Origin: Methanobacterium paludis
GTDB taxonomy: Archaea; Methanobacteriota; Methanobacteria; Methanobacteriales; Methanobacteriaceae
Direction: 5' to 3'
Assembly (NCBI RefSeq): GCF_000214725.1
Contig: NC_015574.1
Coordinates: forward strand, 942,001 to 1,006,000
DNA: 64,000 nucleotides
Positions 35,575 through 47,302 of the stretch are shown piece by piece. Below the pieces are notes generated by a model that searched no databases, was not told where the DNA came from, and was given only the letters and a program-made list of their open reading frames with translations. Made by a program: the position numbers and the translations under genes. Every line of letters begins with the position of its first letter. The stretch's first letter is position 1.

Positions 35575-36054
35575 TCAATATAAAAAGTGTTCTAAAATCT
35601 TTAATATAAATTTTAAAACTTCAACAATGGTTAAAACAACCATAACTATCATTATAACTATCAAAGCGAACTTCAGTGAAAAAACCACATATTCCTGGCT
35701 GAAATTAAACGGGAACACCACATAAAAGGTGTAAGTCACAAAAAAACCTAAAAAATGCATAATAGCCTGCATTACATTGCGGAACCATGATTGGCTGTAG
35801 ATAAGAAATAATATGTTCCCGGTTATTGTAACGATGACTGAAAGATTAAAAATCAATAAAACATCCCTGAACGTCCCTGTTATGAATGAAATGTTCCATG
35901 GGGGAATGCTGTTGAAAATGTAAAGCAGAATAAGGTTAACTATAACTGCAATGATATAACTGGATTTTTTAGGTTCCTCTCTTTCTTTAATTAAAAATTT
36001 AAGACTTTTGTGTGCGTTTAAATGATCTTGGTTTTCATCCACTTTATCTCCCAT
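35575..36054 (-). CDS. Uncharacterised four-helix membrane protein
   Basis: The 159-residue protein has a cytosolic charged N-terminus (about 32 residues) and four hydrophobic segments at about 33-50, 63-85, 94-116 and 125-150. No family is recognised and there are no conserved charged residues within the segments. It lies downstream of the cyclo-ligase-like gene on the same strand, about 80 bases apart, and may share a transcript. Confidence 0.6.
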   Translation of the reverse strand: MGDKVDENQDHLNAHKSLKFLIKEREEPKKSSYIIAVIVNLILLYIFNSIPPWNISFITGTFRDVLLIFNLSVIVTITGNILFLIYSQSWFRNVMQAIMHFLGFFVTYTFYVVFPFNFSQEYVVFSLKFALIVIMIVMVVLTIVEVLKFILKILEHFLY

Positions 36055-36135
36055 CCTAGCTCTTCCATTTTCTGAGATTTCTATCTAATTTCAGCCTATT
36101 CACTTATTCCTTTTCTTTATCTGCTCTTTACTTAT

Positions 36136-36756
36136 TCAATTTCCTTTACCTATTCCTATTACCCTTTCAGGAGTTATTATCATATTTATTTTTTGATCAT
36201 GGACTTCTCTGGGAACTTTATCCACAATCTGGGTTTCATGAACTGTCGTTGCAATGACCGTATCTTCATCAATGGATTTTTCCTTGAAAAGATGAGATAT
36301 TTCAGTATCCCCGTAACCTTTACCCTTTCCAAGTCGGCCTCCAGACATATCAACCGCAACAGATCCTTCAACAACTAGATCCACCTTTGGAAATGTTTCG
36401 ATTGTTTCACCAAACCTAAAGGCTCCTTCCTTTGTTGAGGCTATCTTCTCATTTCCACGGGCATCTGAAGCCCGGATTAAGATGTAACCTCTTTCAAGGT
36501 TGGGTGAAGCCATGATCAAGGTTTTATAATCAAGTAATGTGTATTCACGCACCTTCTTTTGGGCTGAATCTGGACTTGAAAATATAACACTCGATTTTTT
36601 CCATTCTGCGGTGCTTCTCAACACCCCTGCGGCTAGATCCGATCCATAAAAATCCGGTATCCTACCATGCCAGTTTTTAGGATATTTTGAGATTTTCTTT
36701 CTTTCTAACGTGTCCCATATAAGATTTCTCATTTCCTCTTTGTTTTTTAAATTCAT
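36136..36756 (-). CDS. 5-formyltetrahydrofolate cyclo-ligase family protein
   Basis: The 206-residue protein is an archaeal member of the MTHFS family. MRNLIWDTLERKKISKYP at the N-terminus, the ATP/substrate stretch PKVDLVVEGSVAVDMSGGRLGKGKGYGDTEISHL and ATTVHETQIVDKVPREVHDQKINMIITPERVI are typical. The family activates 5-formyl-THF to methenyl-THF. In methanogens, which use tetrahydromethanopterin, the substrate may be a pterin analogue. The reaction here is inferred from family only. Confidence 0.82.
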   Translation of the reverse strand: MNLKNKEEMRNLIWDTLERKKISKYPKNWHGRIPDFYGSDLAAGVLRSTAEWKKSSVIFSSPDSAQKKVREYTLLDYKTLIMASPNLERGYILIRASDARGNEKIASTKEGAFRFGETIETFPKVDLVVEGSVAVDMSGGRLGKGKGYGDTEISHLFKEKSIDEDTVIATTVHETQIVDKVPREVHDQKINMIITPERVIGIGKGN

Positions 36757-37221
36757 ACAGCCTCACTTAAACTTTATTCTGTTTTCAATACACTTATTTT
36801 TATTTGAAAATTATTGGTGATTTTTTTTATATGGATATGATTTCTAGAAAAAAATAATTTTATAATATTTCTACAATTTTTTTATTAAAAAAATTAAAAT
36901 TAGATAAAATAAATTCAAAAAAATACATTAAGTGCTATTAAGGTTTAAAATGGATTATTCAATGATTATTAAAGATATTATCAAGATTTAATCTTTCAAA
37001 TTCGGTTTCTATAATTAACCATGCCAACATTTATATAGGATGTTCAACAACAACTTATTATATATAAATTTCTTACTTTTTATAAAATTTAAAAATTAAA
37101 TTAAAAATCTCATTAAAAAATCGTAATCTTTATTTTTAAAGAAGATTAACATAAAAGCACTTACTAAACAGAATTAGAAAATTAGATGGATTATTAACTA
37201 TTTTAAACGGTCGTGATAATA
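36757..37221. promoter_or_regulatory. Long AT-rich region with TATA elements before HMG-CoA synthase
   Basis: TTTATATAGG at 37030-37039 and TTATTATATATAAATTT near 37057-37073 are both TATA-like and point to the HMG-CoA synthase gene. They predict a leader of 120-160 bases. The leader holds TAATCTT...AAGATTA (about 37124-37148), a possible hairpin. Nothing else is seen in this gap. Confidence 0.45.
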
Positions 37222-38262
37222 ATGTCAGGAATTGTAGGATATGGAGTTTATGTACCTTCATACAGAATTAAGGTTGAAGAAATAGCAAAAGTTTGGGGAG
37301 ACGATCCCAAAGCAATTTCAAGGGGATTGGTTGTAAATGAAAAATCAGTTCCAGCCCCTGATGAGGACACAGCAACGATATCAGTTGAAGCAGCTCGTAG
37401 TTCACTTAAACGTGCCATGATAGACCCTCAAAAGATCGGAGCAGTTTACGTGGGTTCAGAATCACACCCCTATGCTGTTAAACCGACAGCAACAATAGTG
37501 GCAGAAGCAATAATGGCCTCACCAGAGTTAACTGCAGCTGACCTTGAATTTGCGTGTAAAGCAGGTACTGCAGGTATGCAGATGTGTATGGGTATGGTTG
37601 ATTCCGGTTTAGTCGAATATGGTCTGGCTATCGGTGCAGACACATCACAGGGTGCTCCCGGGGATGCTCTTGAATACACTGCATCAGCAGGAGGAGCAGC
37701 CTACATTATAGGAAAGGCAAATACAATAGCAGACTTTGAGGGAACCTACAGTTTTACAACAGACACCCCTGACTTCTACAGAAGGGAAGGAAAACCTTAC
37801 CCACGTCATGGTGGAAGGTTCACAGGAGAACCAGCTTATTTTAAACATGTGCTTTCAGGTGCAAAAGGTTTATTTAAAAAGATGGGAACAGAACCATCTG
37901 ATTACGATCACGTGATTTTCCATCAACCAAACGGTAAATTTTACATCCGTGCTGCAAAAAAACTCGGATTCAAAGAAGAACAGTACAAAACAGGTTTATT
38001 AACACCTTTCATTGGAAACACCTACTCCGGTGCAACACCTCTTGGTCTTGCAGCCGTTCTTGACATTGCAGAACCTGGAGATCGTGTGATGGCAGTTTCA
38101 TACGGTTCTGGTGCTGGAAGCGATGCATTCAGCATAACAGTAAACGATAGGATAGATGAAGTAAGGGAAAATGCACCTAAAGTAAGAGACATGGTTGCAA
38201 CTAAAACCTACGTTGACTACGCAGTTTACGCTAAATATAAAGGAAAATTAAGAATGGCTTAA
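37222..38262 (+). CDS. Hydroxymethylglutaryl-CoA synthase (archaeal type)
   Basis: The enzyme condenses acetyl-CoA with acetoacetyl-CoA to HMG-CoA, the second step of the mevalonate pathway that makes archaeal isoprenoid lipids. The 346-residue thiolase-fold protein has the catalytic Cys112 in [14 protein letters not shown], the His of [10 protein letters not shown] and the late [27 protein letters not shown] is the archaeal N-terminus. A GTG at 37213 is in frame, but it is part of the ribosome-binding GTGAT, so ATG 37222 is preferred. The thiolase gene that makes acetoacetyl-CoA follows after about 165 bases. Confidence 0.94.
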   Translation: MSGIVGYGVYVPSYRIKVEEIAKVWGDDPKAISRGLVVNEKSVPAPDEDTATISVEAARSSLKRAMIDPQKIGAVYVGSESHPYAVKPTATIVAEAIMASPELTAADLEFACKAGTAGMQMCMGMVDSGLVEYGLAIGADTSQGAPGDALEYTASAGGAAYIIGKANTIADFEGTYSFTTDTPDFYRREGKPYPRHGGRFTGEPAYFKHVLSGAKGLFKKMGTEPSDYDHVIFHQPNGKFYIRAAKKLGFKEEQYKTGLLTPFIGNTYSGATPLGLAAVLDIAEPGDRVMAVSYGSGAGSDAFSITVNDRIDEVRENAPKVRDMVATKTYVDYAVYAKYKGKLRMA

Positions 38263-38411
38263 ACCATTCCTTTCTAATTCTTTTAGAAAAATTTATAAAA
38301 AGATAACAGCTTATCAAACAAAGCTTTATCAAAGATATAATGGAATTTAAAAATTTTACAAAAATTTAAATTTTTACAAGTTAATTCAACAAAAAGGAAT
38401 AAGGATATTAA

Positions 38412-39581
<1,170 letters not shown>

Positions 39582-39845
39582 GCCATATATTATGGCGTAA
39601 TAAAGCAGATACTAATATAAAACTAAAAACAAAAATGTTTAATTAGGATAAACTATTAAAAAATAGTTAAAAACGCGTTTAACCGCGTTTAAATTCTTTT
39701 TTTTGAGATATACTATTTTAAGTTAATTTTTATTCCTATTTTATTCTTATTTTATCACTATTCGATCTCTTTAATTTACTTTATCTATTGTTAATTATTC
39801 AATTTCTTTTATTCAATTCCTTAATTCAAGATATCCATCGTACAA

Positions 39846-40217
39846 TCATTTTACAATTGGAAGTCCTTTTTTCATCCAACCTTTTATTCCACCTTCAACG
39901 TTGTAAACATCGGTAAAGTTAAGTTTTTTCATAATATCATAAGATTTAGCACTCCTAACACCGGATCTACAGTATAAAATATATGTTTTAGTTTTATCCA
40001 TTTCCTCGATAACTTTTTTAAAATTATTTGATTTATAATCAATATTTTTAGAGCCCTCAAGATGACCATCCCCGTATTCAATAGGGGTTCTAACATCGAG
40101 GATAACTAGATTGGAGTTATTTTTATTTTCATTTACCAGTGAAAACGCTTTTTCTGGAGTTATATTCTTTAAATCTTCCTTTTGAGTTTTTTTACCAAAT
40201 TTAAATATTTTAAACAT
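39846..40217 (-). CDS. Rhodanese-like domain protein
   Basis: A 123-residue single rhodanese domain. NLVILDVRTPIEYGDGHLEGSKNID is the CH2A-type signature, and the active-site Cys83 lies in YILYCRSGVRSA. It should carry or transfer sulfane sulfur. The domain is preceded by about 25 residues that are basic (FKFGKKTQK). AGGAGGGGC precedes the start. It is convergent to the thiolase gene and appears monocistronic. It may support thiolation or sulfur detoxification, but no partner is encoded nearby. Confidence 0.9.
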   Translation of the reverse strand: MFKIFKFGKKTQKEDLKNITPEKAFSLVNENKNNSNLVILDVRTPIEYGDGHLEGSKNIDYKSNNFKKVIEEMDKTKTYILYCRSGVRSAKSYDIMKKLNFTDVYNVEGGIKGWMKKGLPIVK

Positions 40218-40331
40218 TTTTGTGCCCCTCCTAAAAAGATAATCTGTTGCGATCTTGAATTTGATAAAAGTGCTGCTGCATATGAGTAACGTTAAGTATT
40301 TTAATTTTATCTAATTTAAACTCTTATCATT

Positions 40332-41828
40332 CTATTTTGAAAACCAGCCCAGATTTTTAAAAGGTTTATAGATAGCTACAAGTATATCTAAAAGAATACT
40401 TTTGAAGAAAATGACTTCATCTTTTCTGATACCACCCAGAACCCCTAAAATAAGGATGTAGATCACAGAACACATTGAAGCGGAAAGAATGATATCTAAA
40501 GGACTTTTGGGGTTTGAAATAACTAAAACTATGGACATCAAAACGGATGCCCATATACTCTTTGCCAGGAATCCGAAATAAAATGTACACCTGATGTATT
40601 TAAATGAATAGATCACTGTAAGAGCGAAGGATAGTATGTAAACTCCCAAGGTTGTGAGTGCCACTCCCATGATCCCGAAGCGGTACCCCAGTGTAATGTC
40701 CAGTATCACGTTTAGGATGGTTGATAGTATCCATATATTTCCTGTGATCTGTGTTTTTCTCTCAAGAACAACTATCTGGGATATTATACCATAAACTCCG
40801 AAAAAAATACCGCCCAGGGCGATTATGGGCGTTATAAAATATCCATTTAATGCTATCTCTGGTGTGGAAAGTATGAGAAGGATGGGTTTTGCAAGGATGG
40901 ATAAACCAAAGGCTGTTGGTATTGAAACCATTAAAAAGAATTTTATGGAATGGTTTAGGAGACGTTTAACTTCAAAAATTCGCTTTTCAGCGTAATATTT
41001 TGATAAAATGGGGAGTAAAACTGTGTAAAAAGGGGATAATATCAAAGATATTATGTTTCCAAGTAAGTATCCTGCAGAATAGTAACCCACAAATGAAAGT
41101 CCCAAAAGCAGTCCTATGACGTAACGGTCTGTGATGTCCAGCACCCAGAATGAAATATTGCTTGGAATGGTCGGCAGTCCAAAGTTTAAATATTCCTTTA
41201 TATTACCCAACTTTGGAATTTTAAACCCTATCCTGGACAGTATAATGGAGTACATTACTAAAACTGTGATTATCTGGATGATAAGTACTGCAATTACAGC
41301 TCCAACCAGCCCGTATCTCATTGCAATAAAAATACCGACCAGGATCACGGTGAGATATGCCTGCAACATTGTGAAGAAGGAGTAAATCTTCATCAGTTGA
41401 AAAGTCCTGAAATAATCAAAAAGAAGCAGTATCAAACCGTTTAAAAATATTGCTGAGGATAAAATAAAGGAAATAAGAATATTTCCCTGGAATAAAAGAT
41501 CTGCAATAGGTTTTGCAAGGATCAAAAATATTAACGATACTATTAGGCTTCCAAGTATCACCATAAATGCGATGGAGTAAAATGCTTCCCGAATTTCGTC
41601 TTTGTTCCGGGTTGCGGCCAGAAATCTTACCATTGTGTAGGGCAGCCCAAGTGAGGCTATGGCCGGGATCAGGGTTATTGTTACTATAAACTGGTTCCAT
41701 GCACCATATTCCTGCGCTGTGAGTGTTTGGGTCAAGATAGGAAGCAGAATAAGTGGGCTTAAGCTTGCAAGAATGCTGGTTATTCCAACCACACCAATTT
41801 GTTTTACGAAGAGTTTGTATTCTTGCAT
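40332..41828 (-). CDS. Polysaccharide flippase (Wzx/MATE-like)
   Basis: This 498-residue membrane protein with about 12-14 helices belongs to the oligosaccharide flippase/MVF superfamily. Recognisable features are TSILASLSPLILLPILTQTLTAQEYGAWNQF at the N-terminus, LPYTMVRFLAATRNKDEIREAF and FGLPTIPSNISFWVLDITDRYVIGLLLG in the middle. It would move lipid-linked sugar units across the membrane for glycan or pseudomurein-associated polymers. No glycosyltransferase genes lie next to it, so its substrate is unknown. Confidence 0.88.
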   Translation of the reverse strand: MQEYKLFVKQIGVVGITSILASLSPLILLPILTQTLTAQEYGAWNQFIVTITLIPAIASLGLPYTMVRFLAATRNKDEIREAFYSIAFMVILGSLIVSLIFLILAKPIADLLFQGNILISFILSSAIFLNGLILLLFDYFRTFQLMKIYSFFTMLQAYLTVILVGIFIAMRYGLVGAVIAVLIIQIITVLVMYSIILSRIGFKIPKLGNIKEYLNFGLPTIPSNISFWVLDITDRYVIGLLLGLSFVGYYSAGYLLGNIISLILSPFYTVLLPILSKYYAEKRIFEVKRLLNHSIKFFLMVSIPTAFGLSILAKPILLILSTPEIALNGYFITPIIALGGIFFGVYGIISQIVVLERKTQITGNIWILSTILNVILDITLGYRFGIMGVALTTLGVYILSFALTVIYSFKYIRCTFYFGFLAKSIWASVLMSIVLVISNPKSPLDIILSASMCSVIYILILGVLGGIRKDEVIFFKSILLDILVAIYKPFKNLGWFSK

Positions 41829-42325
41829 TTATCCACCTATATAATCTATTCAAAGACTTGGTAGTGAGGATATGGTAAGATTTAGATTCTAAAAAAATTC
41901 ACATTGAATGAATGTGCTATTAATTCTTATGTAAAAGTTATCATTAAATCCTTTCTATTGATAAAATTTGTAAAATTAAGTAAATTGTGGTGCACAAAAT
42001 GAACATATTTTAAAATTAGCTTCAAAATTAGGGATGAAATGATTGAATGATTTAACTTTTTAATCTCAATGTTTTGAATATCATCATGATACGTAAACTA
42101 AGATTTGGGATTTTTTTTGGATATATAAAAAATGAAATAGAAAATATGAATCTCAAAAAACTGAAATAATGAAAGTAGAAAATAAATAGAATTTCAAAAA
42201 ATTAAAAATCAGAAAATAAATGAAAATAGAATTTCAAAAAACGTTTAAAAAAAAATTAAAAAAATTAGAAAATAAAAAATTAGAAATGGGTTAACGTAGG
42301 TTAGGACTTGTCACTTTTGACGTAA
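41829..42325. other. AT-rich gap with short imperfect repeats
   Basis: The region ends both neighbouring minus-strand units. Between about 42177 and 42240 the segment AGAAAATAAA...ATAGAATTTCAAAAAA occurs twice in tandem, imperfectly. It is A-rich slippage-type sequence without evident function. No gene is supported. Confidence 0.35.
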
Positions 42326-43966
42326 TTACATCATTGGTGGCATTCCGCCGGCTCCGCCCATTCCAGCTGCAGCCATTTCCTCTGGGCTTGGTTTTCCAGA
42401 GCTTGAGGATGCTATTATGTCATCAATTCTTAGGATCATCTCTGCAGCTTCGGCAGCTGACCTGATGGCCTGTTTTTTGACACGTTTAGGCTCTATGACT
42501 CCACCAACTTTCATGTCTATTACATCTCCAGTGAAGACGTTTAGACCCATGTATGGGGAATGTTCCTGTGAGGAGCGAAGATCCACAAGTGCATCAATGC
42601 TGTCAAGTCCTGCGTTTTCTGCGAGTGTTTTTGGAATAACTTCGAGTGCTTCTGCAAATGCAGTTACTGCGAGTTGTTCCCTTCCACTTATGGTGTCAGC
42701 ATAGTCTTTTAAACCTTTTGCAATTGCAATTTCTGGTGCTCCACCGCCGGCAACTACCTGTCCATCTTCTACTGTAGCTGCGACAACACCTATTGCGTCT
42801 TCAACAGCTCTTTCTATTTCTGCTGCAACGTGTTTGGTACTTCCTCTGAGTATTATTGATACTGCTTTTGGATCTTTGCATTCCTCTACGAATATGAGAA
42901 CTTCATCGAATATTTTTTTCTCATATACACGACCAGCCTGACCTAAGTCTTCTGGGTTGAGGTCTTCGATATTTGTTGCTACCCTTGCACCTGTTGCTTT
43001 CTCTAATCTTTCTATGTCAGATTTTCTAACCCTTTTAGCAGCCATTATTCCCGCTTTTGCAAGGTAATGCTGTGCTAGGTCATCTATGCCTTTTTGACAG
43101 AATAGAACGTTTGCTCCACTTGCAATGATCTTGTCGACCATGTCCCTTATCATCTGTTCTTCCTGTTCTATGAAGGCTTGCATCTGTGATGGTTCTGTGA
43201 GTTTGATTTTAGCGTCAGTTTCGAGGTCTTTGACTTCAACAGGGTATTTAAGGAGTGCTATTTTTGCGTCCTGAATATCCTTTGGCATGGATGGATCTAT
43301 CCTGCTTTTGTCTATTACAACACCGTTTACTATCTGGGATTCCTCAACTGAAGCTCCCTGGATCCTCTGGATGTTGATGTTGTCTTTGTCAACTTCACCG
43401 TCTTCTTCAACCTGTTTAACAGCACTTACAATGAGATTTGCTAATGGTTCTCTTGCTTTTTCTGTTCCTTTTCCTGTCATTGCGGTCATTGCAACCTGCA
43501 GAAGTGTTTCACGGTCTGCAGCGTCGATTGCAATGTCATCAAGAATTTCAAGGGCTTTTTCAGCAGCTCTTCTGTATCCCATTGTAATGACTGTTGAGTG
43601 TATGTCCTGTTCTATGAGTCCTTCTGCCTTTTTCAGGAGTTCACCAGCTATTACAACTGCTGTGGTTGTTCCATCTCCAACTTCATCTTCCTGGGTTTTT
43701 GCAACTTCTACAAGCATTTTTGCTGCAGGATGTGCAATGTCCATCTCTTTAAGGATGGTTACACCGTCGTTTGTTACAACAATATCTCCCATACCGTCCA
43801 CGAGCATTTTATCCATTCCTTTTGGACCTAATGTTGTTCGGACTGTTTCTGCAAGTACTTTACCTGCCATTATATTATTTCTTTTAGCATCTCTTCCCAG
43901 AAGTCTTGATGTATCTTCGGGTAATATAAAAATTTGCTGGCCTTGGCCGCCATTTTGTTGTGCCAC
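42326..43966 (-). CDS. ths: Thermosome subunit (group II chaperonin)
   Basis: This 546-residue subunit of the archaeal ATP-driven chaperonin folds cytosolic proteins in an eight-fold double ring. ATP-site motifs are clear: [40 protein letters not shown] and the late [16 protein letters not shown]. The C-terminus ends in the flexible Gly/Met tail ([12 protein letters not shown]). The ribosome binding site is GGAGATG before ATG 43966, with a TATA box 48 bases upstream. Only one subunit gene is in the window. Confidence 0.96.
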   Translation of the reverse strand: MAQQNGGQGQQIFILPEDTSRLLGRDAKRNNIMAGKVLAETVRTTLGPKGMDKMLVDGMGDIVVTNDGVTILKEMDIAHPAAKMLVEVAKTQEDEVGDGTTTAVVIAGELLKKAEGLIEQDIHSTVITMGYRRAAEKALEILDDIAIDAADRETLLQVAMTAMTGKGTEKAREPLANLIVSAVKQVEEDGEVDKDNINIQRIQGASVEESQIVNGVVIDKSRIDPSMPKDIQDAKIALLKYPVEVKDLETDAKIKLTEPSQMQAFIEQEEQMIRDMVDKIIASGANVLFCQKGIDDLAQHYLAKAGIMAAKRVRKSDIERLEKATGARVATNIEDLNPEDLGQAGRVYEKKIFDEVLIFVEECKDPKAVSIILRGSTKHVAAEIERAVEDAIGVVAATVEDGQVVAGGGAPEIAIAKGLKDYADTISGREQLAVTAFAEALEVIPKTLAENAGLDSIDALVDLRSSQEHSPYMGLNVFTGDVIDMKVGGVIEPKRVKKQAIRSAAEAAEMILRIDDIIASSSSGKPSPEEMAAAGMGGAGGMPPMM

Positions 43967-44013
43967 ATTATCATCTCCGTTTAACTCTGTACTTGATCAG
44001 TGGGTTAGAGGTT

Positions 44014-44023
44014 CTATAAATAG
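44014..44023 (-). promoter_or_regulatory. TATA box of the thermosome gene
   Basis: CTATTTATAG on the minus strand lies 48-57 bases upstream of the thermosome ATG, giving a predicted leader of about 25 bases. The flanking sequence has GATCGCAAA and CCCCTGATC, possibly BRE or regulator contacts. The assignment is from position and sequence. Confidence 0.5.
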
Positions 44024-44190
44024 TTTGCGATCAGGGGTTTGTCTAAGTTTATTTGAAATACATTTTTAAAAGATTTTTCAGCAAAATTTATGGAAAAAAG
44101 AATTTCAAAACCCTAAAACCAAATTTAATTGATTTAAATTATTAGTTTAATTAATATAACTTCTTTATAATATATTTCTTTATAACATAT

Positions 44191-44778
44191 TTATTTTTGT
44201 TTATTTATTTCTGTATCCTTTAAAATGTATTTGAATTCCCATAAGAATTTCCCCTTTGATTCACTTCCGGATAAGTGCTCCATTTCATGGGATATTCCAT
44301 ATGCACTCGATCCCTCAAAGATTAAAGGGCCTTGCATATCTTTAATTGTTATTTTCATGGTAAAAGGATCCAAAACAGCATTTATTATACGTTCTGCATC
44401 TACTTTTACACGGAAAGGTCTTTCAACAATCTCACGATCCTTTTTATTTCCACATTTCTCGAGGCGGCGAACTCTACCAGTTTCTTTAAGTATTCGTGGA
44501 TTTAAAAACAAAAAAACCTTTTCCAGAGTGTAGCCTTCCATTTTATCCGCATTATAACGCGTAATTTTCTCTTTAATCGCCATGGCGTTTACAGAATCTG
44601 TTTTAAGACTCCAGTCACCACCAAATTTGATCGAGAATAAAAAGGGTAAAAAAGCATCTTCAGGGATTTCAAGATTTTCTATAAGTTTTTTTTCTTGAAT
44701 ACCAAAAGATAATTGTTTTAAAAGTTTTTTGTACTCTAATTTATATTCTTTTTGATGATTCAGAATGTTTGGATCCAA
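44191..44778 (-). CDS. Uncharacterised protein coupled to cyclic 2,3-DPG synthetase
   Basis: This protein of about 195 residues, mixed charged, has no membrane segment and no family I recognise. The C-terminal third is beta-rich ([39 protein letters not shown]). The frame opens as far as ATG 44811 inside the synthetase gene, but AGGTGAT follows the synthetase stop. TTG 44781/44778 just after it is the likelier start, avoiding overlap. The tight arrangement implies co-translation with cPGS and a role in phosphoglycerate metabolism or its control, which is inference only. Confidence 0.7.
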   Translation of the reverse strand: MDPNILNHQKEYKLEYKKLLKQLSFGIQEKKLIENLEIPEDAFLPFLFSIKFGGDWSLKTDSVNAMAIKEKITRYNADKMEGYTLEKVFLFLNPRILKETGRVRRLEKCGNKKDREIVERPFRVKVDAERIINAVLDPFTMKITIKDMQGPLIFEGSSAYGISHEMEHLSGSESKGKFLWEFKYILKDTEINKQK

Positions 44779-44788
44779 CAAATCACCT

Positions 44789-46177
44789 TTATGCACCAGT
44801 TCTTGTTTCAAATGCAGTTATGGCACTGTCAACAACCTTTATTATGGCTTCAGGTAGACTTTCATAGTTCCCTTCAATGACAAGGGGTATGTTGTCGCAA
44901 TAAACAACTTCAAGCCCAGCTTTAAGGGCATCTTTGGTTGCAACGTCAACTGCAGCAGCCTTAAGTTCGGTAAGCATAACATCTGCTTCATCGATGTATT
45001 TCTCGATGTCATTTTGCAGTAAAGGTCTGTTAGACAAGTGTGATGTTGTACCAACTATTTTACAGTCATAGTTACTCTCAAGATGTTCTATGAGTACATC
45101 TTTTATCGAGTCGGGTGCAGTCGTTGCAAATAGCACGTTTTTGCCGGTTATGTCTGCAAGGGCTTTGGGCCTGAAAACTGTTGGTATGACTGTTGCATTG
45201 GGATTTATACTTTTTATGAATTTTATGATCCGTTTAACCTTATTTGAACTTGCCATTGGCTCTTCGCACATTGTTAAAACCACGAGATCAGCCATTTTTA
45301 TCCTGAAGGGTCCAAAGAAATTTTCGATATTGATTAGGGGTTGGTTAGCACCTACTAGCACAACGTGTTTATCTGTTTTTATTGGTGGAATGGCCGCTCC
45401 ACTTCCTTCGATTATAATGAAGTCAGCATCAACTTCGTTTGCAATTTGGGCTCCCTTTTTCATGTTGGTTATGAAAACATCTCCAACCATTCCTCCGCCA
45501 CATCTTCTACATCCTATTGTAAGAATTCGGCTCATTAATGCGTCTTCCCAGTGGTCTGATGCTGCATGAACTCCTTTGTCAGACTGTTCCATGAGATACT
45601 GTGGTGTTATTTCTATTTTATCCCCGTGCACAATTTCAGGTTCTTCTGGGCCGCCTCTGCCCATTGCAACCACGCAGGGGTTATACTCTTTTTTATGAAT
45701 AAGTCTGGCTGCGTATGCAGATACTGCAGTTTTCCCTATTCTTTTACCGGTTCCAAGTATCTTAAACGATGGTTTTTTAAGAATATCATGTTCTGAAATA
45801 GGATAAAATTTAAAATCAGGGCCTTCATAGGGAATTCCCATATCAAGCACAATTGTTGCGATTTTGAACCTCTTTGAGTAGTCTACTATGGGTTCATCGC
45901 TTAGATCCATAACAACATCGGCATCATATTCTTCTATGACTTTACCTATGATATCGTAGGGTATTTCATGTGGATTATCCCCGAAATGGACGGGTCTTCC
46001 AAGTTTTTCAATAACTCCCTCTTCTGAGGTTTCCCTTAACTTTTCGGTGCCACCTATGAAAACAACTGCAACAACTTCGTTGTGTTCAAGGTTATCCAGC
46101 ATGTCAAGGGCAGATTTTGTGACGGGTAAATAATGTTCTCCGTCAACTAAGCATACCATTTTTCTTATAGTTTTCAT
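44789..46177 (-). CDS. cpgS: Cyclic 2,3-diphosphoglycerate synthetase
   Basis: This enzyme cyclises 2,3-diphosphoglycerate with ATP, producing the K+-balancing solute of Methanobacteriales. The 462-residue protein has [19 protein letters not shown] at the N-terminus, a P-loop-like [35 protein letters not shown] and [25 protein letters not shown], matching the Methanothermus fervidus enzyme as I know it. A TTG at 46195 is in frame, but ATG 46177 gives the family N-terminus. The downstream unknown gene begins right at its stop. Confidence 0.92.
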   Translation of the reverse strand: MKTIRKMVCLVDGEHYLPVTKSALDMLDNLEHNEVVAVVFIGGTEKLRETSEEGVIEKLGRPVHFGDNPHEIPYDIIGKVIEEYDADVVMDLSDEPIVDYSKRFKIATIVLDMGIPYEGPDFKFYPISEHDILKKPSFKILGTGKRIGKTAVSAYAARLIHKKEYNPCVVAMGRGGPEEPEIVHGDKIEITPQYLMEQSDKGVHAASDHWEDALMSRILTIGCRRCGGGMVGDVFITNMKKGAQIANEVDADFIIIEGSGAAIPPIKTDKHVVLVGANQPLINIENFFGPFRIKMADLVVLTMCEEPMASSNKVKRIIKFIKSINPNATVIPTVFRPKALADITGKNVLFATTAPDSIKDVLIEHLESNYDCKIVGTTSHLSNRPLLQNDIEKYIDEADVMLTELKAAAVDVATKDALKAGLEVVYCDNIPLVIEGNYESLPEAIIKVVDSAITAFETRTGA

Positions 46178-46195
46178 GGTGATACACTCATTCAA

Positions 46196-46689
46196 CTTTA
46201 ATATAACTTAATAACTCTTAAGAATTTAAAAATTGTTAGGTTTGATATAATGTTAAATAACAGCGTTAAATTAATTATACGTACAATACGTGCAATTTAT
46301 ATTTGCATATAAGTTCTAATTTATATGATATTAAAATAACCAAGTATAAACCGAAATGTAATTTAGATTAGTAAATTTAGATTAAATTATCAATTTTTAA
46401 CAACCAAATGATATGGATTAATGAACCGAATTCTATTCCAGATCGAATTCTATTCCAAATTCTAATTTTATGATCAATGAAAAATATGTATAAATATGAT
46501 TATCTTGATTATTTTTATTATGGTTATGATGATTATAATAATTACTGTTTATTTGTATTACAATTTTTATTTTAATTTAACATATTATAATTAATCCATT
46601 TTACGTTACAATTATTTTTAATCAAACGTTTATATCAATTTTTACTTTTATTTACTATTTTTCTCATTTTCATTTCAGTTGAAGTTTTG
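46196..46689. other. AT-rich region with a 17-bp tandem duplication
   Basis: This gap between the cpgS promoter and the UPF0058 gene holds no supported ORF. It contains CGAATTCTATTCCA repeated at 46427-46443 and 46444-46460, plus simple AT/TTA-rich sequence around 46500-46600. Confidence 0.4.
46427..46460. repeat. 17-bp tandem duplication
   Basis: CGAATTCTATTCCAGAT (46427-46443) is followed directly by CGAATTCTATTCCAAAT (46444-46460), differing at one base. It lies in a gene-free stretch and looks like a recent local duplication. Confidence 0.6.
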
Positions 46690-47019
46690 TTACATTTTTA
46701 TTTTTTGTTTCTGGTATTTTAAAGCATTTTGGTCTTGAAATCTCAGCAACTCTTTTTTAGACCGTTTCACAAGTTCAGCCAGCCCATTAGGGACATTAGA
46801 AGAAGTTCCATCGTTGTTTTTTGCGATTATTTCAGAAATAGCTGCGGATAATACAAAAATAGCATGTTTGTGTTCGGCTTTTGTTCTGTGAATGTGGTGA
46901 GGGCTTATATTGAGACATAAATATTCTTTACATTCCTCTTTTACTTCATATTCCTCATCAAGATACTTTAAAACGAATACCAGAAATTGATGCAGTTGTA
47001 TAAGCTCATCCTTGTACAT
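46690..47019 (-). CDS. UPF0058-family protein
   Basis: The 109-residue archaeal protein matches UPF0058 by MYKDELIQLHQFLVFVLKYLDEEY at the N-terminus and LNISPHHIHRTKAEHKHAIFVLSAAISEIIA in the middle. The His-rich segment (PHHIHRTKAEHKH) suggests metal or nucleic-acid binding, but no function is known. It is monocistronic, with the perfect 12-bp palindrome ATAACATGTTAT (47064-47075) in its upstream region. Confidence 0.88.
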   Translation of the reverse strand: MYKDELIQLHQFLVFVLKYLDEEYEVKEECKEYLCLNISPHHIHRTKAEHKHAIFVLSAAISEIIAKNNDGTSSNVPNGLAELVKRSKKELLRFQDQNALKYQKQKIKM

Positions 47020-47302
47020 ATTTACCAGACACCCTCTTTTAAATCATAAATGATATGATTCACATAACATGTTATTTATACTTTGGTACAATACATCTTT
47101 ATATAAAAGGAGCAATAACAAAGTGATATTTGTTATTAACAGGTATGAACATGCTAATAGAATCTTTAATATCATTACAGATAAAGTTTTTGAATAGAAT
47201 AAAATAATAATAAATCAAAAAAAACAAAATAAATAAAATTCAGATAAAATATTTAACTTTAACATATCAATCAGGTTTTTGTACAAAAATGGTAGTGGTA
47301 CA

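Noticed and set aside
36193..36378. Small frames overlapping the cyclo-ligase gene on both strands
   Set aside because: They are out-of-frame shadows of a recognised gene, with no independent signals.
43287..44069. Long plus-strand open frame opposite the thermosome gene
   Set aside because: It is the antisense shadow of a strongly conserved chaperonin gene, with Ser-rich nonsense composition.
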